From Flavobacteriales bacterium (GTDB lineage: Bacteria > Bacteroidota > Bacteroidia > Flavobacteriales_E > Vicingaceae), in the NCBI GenBank assembly GCA_026196775.1, contig JAPHUD010000028.1, positions 62,001 to 126,000 on the forward strand: a DNA stretch of 64,000 bases, in the 5' to 3' direction. This document shows, piece after piece, positions 1-9,011 of this stretch. The notes beneath the pieces are model-generated. The model did no database searches. It saw only the letters and a program-made list of their open reading frames with translations, and had not been told where the DNA came from. Numbering within the stretch: position 1 is the stretch's first letter; every line of letters begins with the position of its first letter. A program made the translations under genes and the position numbers.

Positions 1-24
1 TTTAAAGGCATGTCAACTCATTAA
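1..24 (+). CDS. possible 3' end of an upstream CDS
   Basis: The first eight codons read an open frame ending FKGMSTH and a TAA at 22-24, 21 bases before the czcA start. This could be the tail of a gene in the same operon whose body lies outside the window. Nothing more can be said from seven residues, and it may be chance. Confidence 0.2.
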   Translation, partial: FKGMSTH

Positions 25-45
25 GTTTAAACGAAAAAAATCATC

Positions 46-3000
46 ATGTTTGAAAAAATTATTGCTTATTCGCTAAAAAATAAGCTTATTGTACTACTGT
101 TAGTTTTAGCATTAATTCTTGGAGGAATATATTCCATGAAGCATTTGGCGGTAGATGCAGTTCCTGATATTACCAATAACCAAGTACAAGTGGTTACTTC
201 TTCGCCAACGCTTGCTGCTGAAGAGGTTGAGCAATTTATTACGCTACCTATAGAAATGGCTGTAGCCAATATTCCTAATGTTGTTGAAGTTAGAAGTATT
301 TCTCGTTATGGATTGTCGGTTATTACTATTGTTTTTGAAGAAGAAGTGGATATCATGTTGGCTCGACAATTTGTTAACGAGCAACTTACTATTGTTAAAG
401 ATGAAATTCCTGAAGCTTTTGGATCACCTGAAATGATGCCTATTACTACCGGTTTAGGAGAAATTTACCAGTATATCTTACAGGTTAAGCCGGGTTACGA
501 AAACCAATTTGACATTATGGAAATCCGTACCATACAAGATTGGATAGTAAAAAGACAATTAGCCGGAATGCCTGGAATTATCGAAGTAAGCAGCTTTGGT
601 GGTTTGGTAAAACAATATGAAGTGAGCGTTTTACCTGAAAAATTATTAGCCTATAATGTTACCATTAACGAAGTAGAAATAGCGTTAACTAAAAACAACA
701 GCAACAGTGGCGGTAGCTATATTGAATCGGGAGAAAACGCGTTTTATCTGAGAACAGAAGGAAGAGCTACTAATTTTGAGGACATTGAAAACATCATCAT
801 TAAAAATGAAGGATCTCCTGTTAGAATTAAAGATGTGGCAAAGGTTGGTTTTGGAAGTCCGAAACGATACGGAGCTATGACGATGGATGGCAAAGGAGAA
901 GTGGTAGGAGGAATTACACTAATGTTAAAAGGAGCCAACTCTTCCGAAGCAGTTGAAAACGTGCAAAATCGAATGGAATTAGTACAAAAAGCATTGCCCG
1001 AAGGCTTGGAAGTTTATCCTTATTTAGATAGGTCGGTATTGGTTGGTAAAACCATTAACACAGTAATCAAAAACCTTATTGAAGGCGGACTGATAGTAAT
1101 TTTTGTGTTGGTATTGTTTTTAGGAAATTTTAGAGCCGGACTAATTGTTTCTTCAGTTATTCCGCTTTCTATGTTGTTTGCTTTTATATTGATGCGATAC
1201 TTTAATGTTTCTGCCAATTTAATGTCGCTTGGTGCAATTGACTTCGGAATTGTGGTAGATGGAGCGGTAATTATTGTAGAAGGAGTATTGCATATTTTGC
1301 ATCAAAAACATAGAGGAAAAACTTTAACCACTGTGCAAATGAATACGGAAATTCAGTCGGCTACTGGACAAATTTACCGTTCAGCAGCTTTTGGAGTGTT
1401 AATTATTCTGGTAGTTTTTGTTCCCATTTTTTCTTTAGAAGGTGTTGAAGGAAAAACTTTTTTACCCATGGCACAAACGGTAAGTTTCGCTATTTTAGGT
1501 TCGTTGCTGCTTTCTTTAACCTATGTTCCAGTGGCTTCAGCTTTGTTTTTAAAGAAAAAAATAAGTGATAAAGACACTTTTTCTGACAAATTGGTAATTG
1601 CTCTTCAGAAAAGATACAAGCCTTTATTGAGCAAAGTATTAGAGCAACCTAAAAAAGTAGTTGCTTTTGCGTTAGCAGGATTAATAGGAGCGGTTTTGTT
1701 ATTTAGCAACATGGGCTCTGAGTTTATTCCAACTTTGGAAGAAGGCGATTTGGCTATGCAAATGGCAATAGCACCAGGGAGCTCTTTAGAGAAAAGTATA
1801 GCTACATCAACTCGTGCAGAAAAGATTTTAAAAGACAATTTTTCTGAAATTAATCATGTGGTTTCTAAAATTGGAACAGCTGAGGTACCAACAGATCCTA
1901 TGGCTATTGAAGATGCCGACATAATGATTTTATTAAAAGAAAAAGATGAATGGGAAAATGCCGATAACCGTGAAGAATTAATTGAGTTAATGAAAGAAAA
2001 ATTGAGTGTGATTACAGATGCTTCTTTCGAGTTTACCCAGCCCATACAACTACGATTTAATGAATTGATGACAGGTGCTAAAACGGATATTGCCATTCAG
2101 ATTTTTGGTGAAGATCCAGCCACTTTGAAAACATTGGCAGACAAAACAGCTTTAACTATTAAAGATGTAAATGGTGTTGGAGATGTAAAAGTAGAACAAA
2201 CCGAAGGCTTACGTCAGTTAAGTGTAGTAATTGATAGAAAAAAGTTAGCCATTCATGAGGTAGATGTGGAGGAAGTCAACCAAACTATAAAAGCGGCTTA
2301 TGCCGGAGTAAAAACAGGAGTGATTTACGAAAACGAACGTCATTTTGATTTGGTAGTTCGTTTGGATGAACAAAATATTCAACAATTATCCCTCAACAAA
2401 CTTTTTGTGAAAAATGCTCAGGGAGAAATGGTTTCGTTAAATCAATTAGCAAAAGTCCATGAAAAAATTGCTCCTATGCAAATTTCTCGTGAGGATGCCA
2501 AACGAAGAATTACTATTGGAGTAAATGTTAGAGATAGAGATATTGCTTCTTTGGTAGAAGAACTTCAAGGCACTATTGACAATAATTTAAATTTACCTGC
2601 TGGTTATACTATCAAATATGGCGGTCAGTTCGAAAATTTAGAAAATGCTCTAAACCGATTAATGATTGTTGTTCCGGTAGCATTAATGCTTATCCTGTTT
2701 TTGTTGTATTTAGCTTTTGGAACATTTAAAGAATCCATCATTATTTTTATGGCAGTTCCTTTGGCTTCCATTGGTGGGATTTTAGCACTTTGGTTGCGTG
2801 GTATGCCTTTTAGTATTTCTGCCGGAATTGGCTTTATTGCTTTATTTGGTGTGGCAGTGCTTAACGGAATTGTATTAGTAAATGAAATTGTAAAATTAAA
2901 ACAAACCAACATGGCGTTAAAAGAATTAATTATTGAAGCTGCAAATTCTAGGTTACGTCCGGTATTAATGACTGCCTTAGTTGCTTCATTAGGGTTTATT

Positions 3001-4326
3001 CCTATGGCAATAGCAACCTCTAGTGGAGCTGAGGTTCAACGTCCATTGGCAACGGTAGTTATTGGCGGATTAATCACCTCTACCTTATTAACTTTATTGG
3101 TGTTGCCGGCTTTATACCTTCTTTTTGACAAACGTAAAAAAACTAACATTCCTACTACAATGGTATTGTTAATTGGATTATTAGGAACATCAGTTTCTTT
3201 AAATGCTCAAGATAAACAATTAGGGTTAGAAGAATTAGTAGCAGGAGCCCAACAAAATCATCTTAACATAAAACTAAATGAGTTAGAAAAACAAGTTTGG
3301 GAAAGTGAAAGCAAAAATGCGTATCAAATTCAGCCATTGCAAATTGGTGTACAACACGGACAAAATGATGGTGAACTGATGGATACTTATTGGGAGGTGA
3401 TGCAAGATTTTGGAGCTCCATGGACGATAAAAAGACGGAAGAATGCTGCCGAATTAGGCATTGATTTTACCGAACAAAAAGCACAAACCATCCAACAAGA
3501 AATTCGGTATAACATTACCGCTGCATACTACAATTGGTTGTTTTACAATAAGGCTTATGAATTATTAAACGAGGTGAAAATGGTCATGCTTCAAGCTGAA
3601 AAAAGTTTAAAACTGAAGTTAGAAGCCGGAGAAATAAGTCATACCGATTATTTAATGGTACAACAATTAAATAATGCTGTAAAACAGAAAATGCAACAAT
3701 ATTATTCGGGTAAGAATCAGCAAGAGCAAGAGTTATTATTTTTCTCTGGTTTAGATGGAATGATTAAAGATACGCTTTATGAGAAAATTACTTTTCAAGC
3801 AGCACCGACACTAAGTACAAGTTTGTATGCTGAAAATCAGCTTAAAATTGCTCAACTGGAGCAGCAACAAAAAGTGATAAAATCCGATTTTCAACCTACT
3901 TTTCAGGCAGGATATTTCCGTCAGAGTTTAAATCATGTTCAAGGATTTCAAGGATTTAAAGCAGGGTTGGCTATTCCTTTGGTTTTTGGAGGAAAACGTA
4001 ATGAGTTAGCCAAAAATCGTTTACAAATAGAAGCTGCTAAAACAGAAAATGACAACCTAAAAAAGCTGTTGGAAAGTGAGTTGCAAACCCTTACTAAAAA
4101 CATTGCGTTTATGCAGCAGAATGTGGGCGATAATCAGCAATATTTTGATGATACACTTTTAGGGCTGCAGCAGCTGCAACAACAATTAACTGTTGGAGAA
4201 ATTAATCACTACGAATTTGTTCAGCTTACCAACATTATTATTGAAGGAGCTTTAAGCGAAATGGAAATGATTAACAGCTTTAATCAGGCAATTATAAAAC
4301 ATCAATTTTTAACAACAACTAAATAA
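46..4326 (+). CDS. czcA: CzcA-type heavy-metal RND permease fused to a TolC-like outer-membrane factor
   Basis: Proton-driven export of divalent metal cations across the envelope. Residues 1-1035 form an HME-type RND pump: an N-terminal membrane helix, periplasmic porter loops, and a TM4 region reading DFGIVVDGAVIIVEG, which resembles CzcA (Zn/Co/Cd) rather than CusA. Residues 1056-1426 are a TolC/CzcC-like, helix-rich outer-membrane-factor domain. Fusions of this kind are known in Bacteroidota. Between the two lies M1039 to Q1055, a segment that looks like a complete signal peptide (hydrophobic core, then LNAQ), so the outer-membrane part may be cleaved off. The adaptor follows 9 bases downstream. 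Metal specificity is inferred from the motif only. Confidence 0.93.
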   Translation: MFEKIIAYSLKNKLIVLLLVLALILGGIYSMKHLAVDAVPDITNNQVQVVTSSPTLAAEEVEQFITLPIEMAVANIPNVVEVRSISRYGLSVITIVFEEEVDIMLARQFVNEQLTIVKDEIPEAFGSPEMMPITTGLGEIYQYILQVKPGYENQFDIMEIRTIQDWIVKRQLAGMPGIIEVSSFGGLVKQYEVSVLPEKLLAYNVTINEVEIALTKNNSNSGGSYIESGENAFYLRTEGRATNFEDIENIIIKNEGSPVRIKDVAKVGFGSPKRYGAMTMDGKGEVVGGITLMLKGANSSEAVENVQNRMELVQKALPEGLEVYPYLDRSVLVGKTINTVIKNLIEGGLIVIFVLVLFLGNFRAGLIVSSVIPLSMLFAFILMRYFNVSANLMSLGAIDFGIVVDGAVIIVEGVLHILHQKHRGKTLTTVQMNTEIQSATGQIYRSAAFGVLIILVVFVPIFSLEGVEGKTFLPMAQTVSFAILGSLLLSLTYVPVASALFLKKKISDKDTFSDKLVIALQKRYKPLLSKVLEQPKKVVAFALAGLIGAVLLFSNMGSEFIPTLEEGDLAMQMAIAPGSSLEKSIATSTRAEKILKDNFSEINHVVSKIGTAEVPTDPMAIEDADIMILLKEKDEWENADNREELIELMKEKLSVITDASFEFTQPIQLRFNELMTGAKTDIAIQIFGEDPATLKTLADKTALTIKDVNGVGDVKVEQTEGLRQLSVVIDRKKLAIHEVDVEEVNQTIKAAYAGVKTGVIYENERHFDLVVRLDEQNIQQLSLNKLFVKNAQGEMVSLNQLAKVHEKIAPMQISREDAKRRITIGVNVRDRDIASLVEELQGTIDNNLNLPAGYTIKYGGQFENLENALNRLMIVVPVALMLILFLLYLAFGTFKESIIIFMAVPLASIGGILALWLRGMPFSISAGIGFIALFGVAVLNGIVLVNEIVKLKQTNMALKELIIEAANSRLRPVLMTALVASLGFIPMAIATSSGAEVQRPLATVVIGGLITSTLLTLLVLPALYLLFDKRKKTNIPTTMVLLIGLLGTSVSLNAQDKQLGLEELVAGAQQNHLNIKLNELEKQVWESESKNAYQIQPLQIGVQHGQNDGELMDTYWEVMQDFGAPWTIKRRKNAAELGIDFTEQKAQTIQQEIRYNITAAYYNWLFYNKAYELLNEVKMVMLQAEKSLKLKLEAGEISHTDYLMVQQLNNAVKQKMQQYYSGKNQQEQELLFFSGLDGMIKDTLYEKITFQAAPTLSTSLYAENQLKIAQLEQQQKVIKSDFQPTFQAGYFRQSLNHVQGFQGFKAGLAIPLVFGGKRNELAKNRLQIEAAKTENDNLKKLLESELQTLTKNIAFMQQNVGDNQQYFDDTLLGLQQLQQQLTVGEINHYEFVQLTNIIIEGALSEMEMINSFNQAIIKHQFLTTTK

Positions 4327-4335
4327 GAAAAGTTT

Positions 4336-5184
4336 ATGAAAAATTTAATATACATCACCGTTGCCATGCTAATAGTTGCATGTGGTGATAACAAAACAAA
4401 AGAAACTACAACAGCACTGGAAGAAACAGTTGTGGAAACCACCGAAAAAATAGTAGTGCCAACCAATAAAAATATTGAGTGTTTCGGAACGATAGATGTC
4501 CCGCCATCAGCTATTTATGAAGTTTATGCTAAAGCTGAAGGGTTTATTACAAAGCTAAGTTTATTGGAAGGTGAACACGTAGAAAAAGGACAAGTGTTAG
4601 CAGAAATTGAATCACCTGAGTTTGCTCAATGGCAAAAAGAACTGTTATCGGCAAAAGCCAATTATAATTGGCAACAACAGCATTTTGATAGAAACAAGCA
4701 ATTGTATAAAAACAAAGCTATTTCCGATAAAGAAATTCAACAAATAGAAAAAGATTATTTGTTAGCAAAATCAACTTACCAAGGTTGGAAAGATCAATTA
4801 ACAGCTATGGGTTTTTCGGAAAATCAATTAATTAATAATAGCAATGTTAAATTACAAATAAGAAGTATTGCCCACGGAACGGTGGTAAAAATAAACACCA
4901 AAAATGGCGCGAAAATTTCTGCTGATACACATTTGTTTACCATATTAGATAAATCACATTTACACATTGAAATGAAAATAGCAGCTGCTGATATTCAAGG
5001 GGTAAAAATTAATCAACCTTTCTTTTTATTACATAACCAAGATACTATTAAAGGGCATGTTTACTTAATTAATGATTTAATTAATGAAGATAATACCGTT
5101 AGAGTTCATGGGCATTTTGATGATGAAAAAGATGAGGAAAAATTAATTGTTGGTCAGCAGTTTTTTGTAGAGATTTTGAAATAA
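4336..5184 (+). CDS. RND periplasmic adaptor lipoprotein, CusB/CzcB-like (short)
   Basis: Membrane-fusion protein linking the CzcA pump to its outer-membrane channel. A lipoprotein signal ends in IVACG (Cys16). Residues 55-95 form the first lipoyl half-motif (AEGFITKLSLLEGEHVEKGQ), residues 95-165 a helical hairpin, and residues 175-215 the second lipoyl half, followed by a beta-barrel domain to the end. At 282 residues it is shorter than usual CusB/CzcB proteins (about 380-420) and lacks the membrane-proximal and metal-chaperone C-terminal parts. It is translated from the same transcript as the fused pump. Confidence 0.88.
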   Translation: MKNLIYITVAMLIVACGDNKTKETTTALEETVVETTEKIVVPTNKNIECFGTIDVPPSAIYEVYAKAEGFITKLSLLEGEHVEKGQVLAEIESPEFAQWQKELLSAKANYNWQQQHFDRNKQLYKNKAISDKEIQQIEKDYLLAKSTYQGWKDQLTAMGFSENQLINNSNVKLQIRSIAHGTVVKINTKNGAKISADTHLFTILDKSHLHIEMKIAAADIQGVKINQPFFLLHNQDTIKGHVYLINDLINEDNTVRVHGHFDDEKDEEKLIVGQQFFVEILK

Positions 5185-5211
5185 AATAGATCGATTTACC
5201 AAAAGTTATTT

Positions 5212-5219
5212 TATTTTTG
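5212..5219 (+). promoter_or_regulatory. candidate -7 element (TATTTTTG)
   Basis: TATTTTTG matches the Bacteroidota -7 consensus TAnnTTTG. Transcription would start just before the ATG at 5227, giving a very short or absent leader. No clear -33 TTTG is visible, so this is tentative. Confidence 0.4.
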
Positions 5220-5226
5220 ACTGTAT

Positions 5227-5718
5227 ATGAATGTAAGTTTCAAACCCATAGAAAAATCTGACTTAGCAGAAGTAACTGCTATCTATAATTATTATGTAGA
5301 AAATTCTACAGCAACTTTTCATTTACAAGCTGTTACCGAGCAAGAAATGGAACAAACACTTTGTTTAGGGCATCCTATTTATCAGTCTTTTGTTATTTTA
5401 TCTGATAATGAGATTGCAGGTTTTTGTTATTTGGGACAGTTCCGTAAAAAAGAAGCTTACGATATTTCTACCGAAGTAACCTTGTACATTAAACCAGCAT
5501 TTACAGGTAAACAAATTGGTGTTGAGGTATTGTCTTTTATGGAAAAAACGGCTAAAAACTTAGGACTAAAAAACCTAGTAGGAGTAATCACCTCAGAAAA
5601 TGCAGGAAGCCTAAAATTATTTGAACGTTGCGGCTATTTTAAATGCGGACATCTTAAAAATATAGGAATTAAATTCGGCAGAGCGTTGGATGTGATTTCT
5701 TATCAGAAAGAGATATAA
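5227..5718 (+). CDS. GNAT-family N-acetyltransferase, phosphinothricin-acetyltransferase-like
   Basis: Acetyl-CoA-dependent N-acetyltransferase; substrate unknown. The 163 residues fit the family length. The N-terminus (IYNYYVENSTATFH) resembles the phosphinothricin/methionine-sulfoximine acetyltransferase branch. The acetyl-CoA loop lies around residues 90-105 (YIKPAFTGKQIGVEVLSFM) but has KQIGVE instead of the usual Q/RxxGxG/A, a weak match. The C-terminal SAGNAGSLKLFE-like strand-helix is present as TSENAGSLKLFERCGY. It sits between the metal efflux genes and a TetR regulator with its own candidate promoter and need not share their role. Confidence 0.82.
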   Translation: MNVSFKPIEKSDLAEVTAIYNYYVENSTATFHLQAVTEQEMEQTLCLGHPIYQSFVILSDNEIAGFCYLGQFRKKEAYDISTEVTLYIKPAFTGKQIGVEVLSFMEKTAKNLGLKNLVGVITSENAGSLKLFERCGYFKCGHLKNIGIKFGRALDVISYQKEI

Positions 5719-5757
5719 AATAAATAGGATAAATATTTTTTATTTTAATAAATTGAC

Positions 5758-5765
5758 TACTTTTG
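5758..5765 (+). promoter_or_regulatory. -7 promoter element of the TetR gene
   Basis: TACTTTTG fits TAnnTTTG, 32 bases upstream of the ATG at 5798. No TTTG is visible at the -33 position. The element overlaps the left arm of the operator palindrome that starts at 5761. Confidence 0.55.
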
Positions 5766-5788
5766 TAAGTGAATACTAACTTACAAAA
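5761..5788 (+). promoter_or_regulatory. perfect inverted repeat, likely TetR operator
   Basis: Arms TTTTGTAAGT (5761-5770) and ACTTACAAAA (5779-5788) are perfect reverse complements around an 8-base spacer. The site overlaps the -7 element and the expected transcription start of the TetR gene, the classical arrangement for autorepression. Confidence 0.7.
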
Positions 5789-5797
5789 ATTTAAATA

Positions 5798-6397
5798 ATG
5801 AATTTTTCAGATAGACAAATACAAATTATAGAAGCGGCTACCAAAAGAATAGATAAGTTTGGAATTCAAGAACTTACTATAAAAAATTTAGCAAATGATT
5901 TAGCGTTATCGGAGGCTGCGTTGTATCGTCATTTTAATAGTAAAAATGAAATTATGATGGGAATGCTTTCTTACTTCATTATAGGTATGAAAGAAAAAAT
6001 AAATACAATTATTGCTAATGAATCTAAAATTCCTTGTGAAATATTAAGAGATGTATTCAATAATCAATTAAATACCTTTGTTCAAAACCCTGCCATTGTA
6101 AGTGTGATTTTTTCTGAGGGTATTTTTCAATTTAATAATGAATTAAGTAGTAAGCTTAGTGAAATGATGGATTTAATGCACGAAAATATTACAGGAATTA
6201 TTAAAAGAGGACAAGAGGAAGGTTGTTTTAAAAAAGTGTTAGGTCCGGGTGTGGCAGCAACCATGATTATGGGAAGTATGCGAATGGTAGTGCTAAAATG
6301 GAAACTGTCGGGAAATAAATCCAATTTAGTAAAAGATGGACAAGCCATGTTAAATGGAATTTTAAAAATGATGGAAAGAAAACAAGCTCTTGCATAA
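5798..6397 (+). CDS. TetR/AcrR-family transcriptional regulator
   Basis: One-component repressor. Residues 5-55 form the helix-turn-helix domain with the typical GIQELTIKNLANDL and SEAALYRHFNSKNEI segments; the remaining about 140 residues are the helical ligand-binding domain. Length 199 is normal. A perfect palindrome covers its own promoter, so it probably represses itself and the genes transcribed with it (6415-10418). A related site at 16871 suggests it also acts on the cytochrome unit. The inducer is unknown; with a multicopper oxidase and an RND pump in the island, an envelope stress or toxic compound is plausible. Confidence 0.92.
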   Translation: MNFSDRQIQIIEAATKRIDKFGIQELTIKNLANDLALSEAALYRHFNSKNEIMMGMLSYFIIGMKEKINTIIANESKIPCEILRDVFNNQLNTFVQNPAIVSVIFSEGIFQFNNELSSKLSEMMDLMHENITGIIKRGQEEGCFKKVLGPGVAATMIMGSMRMVVLKWKLSGNKSNLVKDGQAMLNGILKMMERKQALA

Positions 6398-6414
6398 ACT
6401 GAAAGTAAATTAAG

Positions 6415-6807
6415 ATGCAAAATATATTAAGACTAATCAACTCAATTGTACTTACCTTTTTTGGAGGGCTATCAGTTTTTCTAACACTTTCAATTATTTT
6501 CGATTGGTTAGGTATTAGAGAAAAAGAAGGGAATTATGTGTTGTTTATTGTTTATGCTAATCTAATTTGTGGTATAATTTATTTAATTGCTGCGTATACT
6601 AATTTTATAAAATTCAGAAAAACACATCTATTATTATCAGTAGCACTTGGTGTTTTATTAGCAGCATTTATAGCTTTTTTGTTTTATATAAATTCAGGAG
6701 GAATTCATGAGGAAAAAACAATAGGAGCAATGCTTTTTAGAATAGGAATTACAATAGGTTTCACCTTATTATCATTCTACACTATTAATAAAAACAATAA
6801 ACAATAA
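6415..6807 (+). CDS. four-helix integral membrane protein, unknown function
   Basis: I do not recognise a family with certainty. The 130 residues contain four hydrophobic segments, roughly 8-32, 42-65, 72-95 and 104-122, with short charged loops and the C-terminus NKNNKQ. No signal peptide cleavage site or catalytic motif is seen. It lies 17 bases after the TetR gene and 10 bases before the multicopper oxidase, so it is almost surely in the same operon. Confidence 0.75.
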   Translation: MQNILRLINSIVLTFFGGLSVFLTLSIIFDWLGIREKEGNYVLFIVYANLICGIIYLIAAYTNFIKFRKTHLLLSVALGVLLAAFIAFLFYINSGGIHEEKTIGAMLFRIGITIGFTLLSFYTINKNNKQ

Positions 6808-6817
6808 ATATTTACAT

Positions 6818-8539
6818 ATGAAAAAATCACTACTGATTTTAGGAATACTAATTTTTGTATCATTTAATAATTTAAAAGCACAAAATCTATTAGCCATTCC
6901 TGATACGCTTTCGGGTACTACATTTAACTTAAACTTGTTAGATACCAACAATGTGTTTTTTACTGGATTTACTACCAATACTTTTGGAGTAAATACTAAT
7001 TATTTAGGGCCAACATTATTTTTAAACCAAGGAGATTCTATCCAACTTAATGTACACAACCAATTAATGGATACTACCACTATTCATTGGCACGGACTTC
7101 ATGTTTCAGCAAAAAATGATGGAGGACCACATATTGTAATTCCACCAGATACCATTTGGAGACCATCTTTTAAAGTCAGAGATCATGCAGCAAGTTATTG
7201 GTATCATCCACACATGCACCACATGACTAATTTGCACGCAACATTAGGTGCAGCAGGGATGATAATAGTTAGAGATACTATAGAAGCAGCATTAACATTA
7301 CCAAGAAAATATGGTGTTGATGATTTTCCTTTAGTACTTCAATCAAAAAGTTTTGACGCGAATAAACAAATTGTTGTTCATGATGCTGCTGATAGCACTA
7401 TGATGGTAAACGGAACAATAGATGCTTATTTACCAACACCTGCTCAAGTAGTTCGTTTTAGACTGTTAAATGCTTCATCCGAAAGAATTTTAAATATCGG
7501 ATTACAAGGAAACTTATCTTTTTATCAAATAGCTACAGATGGTGGGTTACTAAATGCTCCGGTTCAATTAACCAGATTAATGTTATCTCCTGGTGAACGT
7601 GCTGAAATTTTAGTAGATTTTTCAGGAATGACAGGTCAAAATATTAATTTAATGAGTTTTGCTTCCGAATTGCCTAATGGTATTTATGGAGCTCTTCAAC
7701 CTGGTATGGGAGCCGGACAAACAATTCCAGGATATACCTTAAACCCATTAAACGGAGCTGACTTTCCATTAATGAGTTTTTCTGTTGTAACTCCAACTAC
7801 AAACCCTGTAACCACTATCCCTTCAACATTAACAACAAATACTCCTTGGCCAATTGCTAGTGCTGATGATTTTAGAACACTAACATTTACACCAGTTAAT
7901 ATGGGGCCAACAGCTATTCAAGGGCCATTTCTTATAAATAATACAACTTATAATATGGGGGTTGTTAATTACCATATTCCTTTAGATAATATTGAAATTT
8001 GGACATTAACCAACCAATCGCCTATAGCTCACCCTTTTCATATTCATGATGTTCAGTTTTACATTACTGAAATTGCTGGAGTTGCACCTCCACCACATTT
8101 AGCAGGAAGAAAAGATGTAGTGCTTGTAAGACCAGGGCAAACCGTAAAATTCATTACTAAATTTGAATCATTTTGTGATTCAATGGGAATGTACATGTAT
8201 CATTGCCACATGCTAACTCACGAAGATGATGGTATGATGGGTCAGTTTGTAGTTGATTGTCCTACAAGTGTTAATATTGATGAAATAAATGTTGGCAATA
8301 ATGAATTACTTATATACCCCAACCCAGCTGCTAATCAAGTAAGCGTTAAAATGCAAAAAGAGGTAGTAATTTCATCTATAGCGGTATATGATTTTTCTGG
8401 AAAACGTATCATCTTCGAAAATAATATCAACCACAATGAAACAGTAATTAACCTTCAAGAACAACCTTCAGGGATTTATTTTTTTGAAATTAATAGCAAC
8501 GATAAAGTATTCCGTAAAAAAATTAGTCTAATCAAATAA
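6818..8539 (+). CDS. T9SS-exported multicopper oxidase
   Basis: Copper oxidase, probably acting outside the cell or on its surface on Cu(I) or organic substrates. A signal peptide ends in LKAQ (about residue 22). Copper ligands are complete: HWHGLH at 90-95, WYHPHMHH at 128-135, HPFHIH at 405-410 and HCHMLTH at 462-468 with Cys463 (type 1) and Met473 as axial ligand. Residues about 495-573 form a T9SS type A sorting domain (IYPNPAANQVSV, then PSGIYFFEI and a final KKISLIK). The next gene, a His-rich lipoprotein, follows after 10 bases, which supports a metal role. Confidence 0.95.
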   Translation: MKKSLLILGILIFVSFNNLKAQNLLAIPDTLSGTTFNLNLLDTNNVFFTGFTTNTFGVNTNYLGPTLFLNQGDSIQLNVHNQLMDTTTIHWHGLHVSAKNDGGPHIVIPPDTIWRPSFKVRDHAASYWYHPHMHHMTNLHATLGAAGMIIVRDTIEAALTLPRKYGVDDFPLVLQSKSFDANKQIVVHDAADSTMMVNGTIDAYLPTPAQVVRFRLLNASSERILNIGLQGNLSFYQIATDGGLLNAPVQLTRLMLSPGERAEILVDFSGMTGQNINLMSFASELPNGIYGALQPGMGAGQTIPGYTLNPLNGADFPLMSFSVVTPTTNPVTTIPSTLTTNTPWPIASADDFRTLTFTPVNMGPTAIQGPFLINNTTYNMGVVNYHIPLDNIEIWTLTNQSPIAHPFHIHDVQFYITEIAGVAPPPHLAGRKDVVLVRPGQTVKFITKFESFCDSMGMYMYHCHMLTHEDDGMMGQFVVDCPTSVNIDEINVGNNELLIYPNPAANQVSVKMQKEVVISSIAVYDFSGKRIIFENNINHNETVINLQEQPSGIYFFEINSNDKVFRKKISLIK

Positions 8540-8549
8540 AAAAGTTATT

Positions 8550-9011
8550 ATGAAAAAATTACTAGTAGTATCAGCCATTCTTTTTTCCTTTATTGCTTGT
8601 AAAAATGAAGGAAACCACGAAAACCATGATGAACACGAACATCATGATGAAACAGCAATTCACAAAGAAGATCATCATAATCATGAATCGGAAGCCATTA
8701 TGTTGAATGATGGTGAAAAATGGAAAGTAGTAGAAAATATGTCTGGCTACATTCGCAATATGGAAAAAGCGGTAAATGAATTTGAAGGAGATGATTATCC
8801 AGCTTTAGCAAAAACCATTGATGAAAACATAAGAGAATTAACTTCTAATTGCACTATGGAAGGACAGGCTCATGATGAATTGCATAAATGGTTATTACCT
8901 TTTATAGAGCTTTCTGAAGAGTTTGATGTAGCAACAGAGCTTGAAGAACAAGAAAAAATCTACCGAGAGTTTAAAGCCTCTTTTAAAACATATAATACCT
9001 ACTTTGAATGA
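8550..9011 (+). CDS. His-rich envelope lipoprotein, probable metal binder
   Basis: Unknown family. The signal ends in FIAC (Cys17). Residues 22-47 are extremely rich in His, Asp and Glu, as in metal-buffering proteins. The rest (about 50-153) is predicted helical, with a single further Cys (SNCTMEG) and a motif GQAHDELHKWLLPF. It lies between a multicopper oxidase and a haem protein and overlaps the latter by 4 bases, so translation is probably coupled. Inferred role: supply, buffering or sensing of copper or a similar metal in the periplasm. Confidence 0.8.
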   Translation: MKKLLVVSAILFSFIACKNEGNHENHDEHEHHDETAIHKEDHHNHESEAIMLNDGEKWKVVENMSGYIRNMEKAVNEFEGDDYPALAKTIDENIRELTSNCTMEGQAHDELHKWLLPFIELSEEFDVATELEEQEKIYREFKASFKTYNTYFE

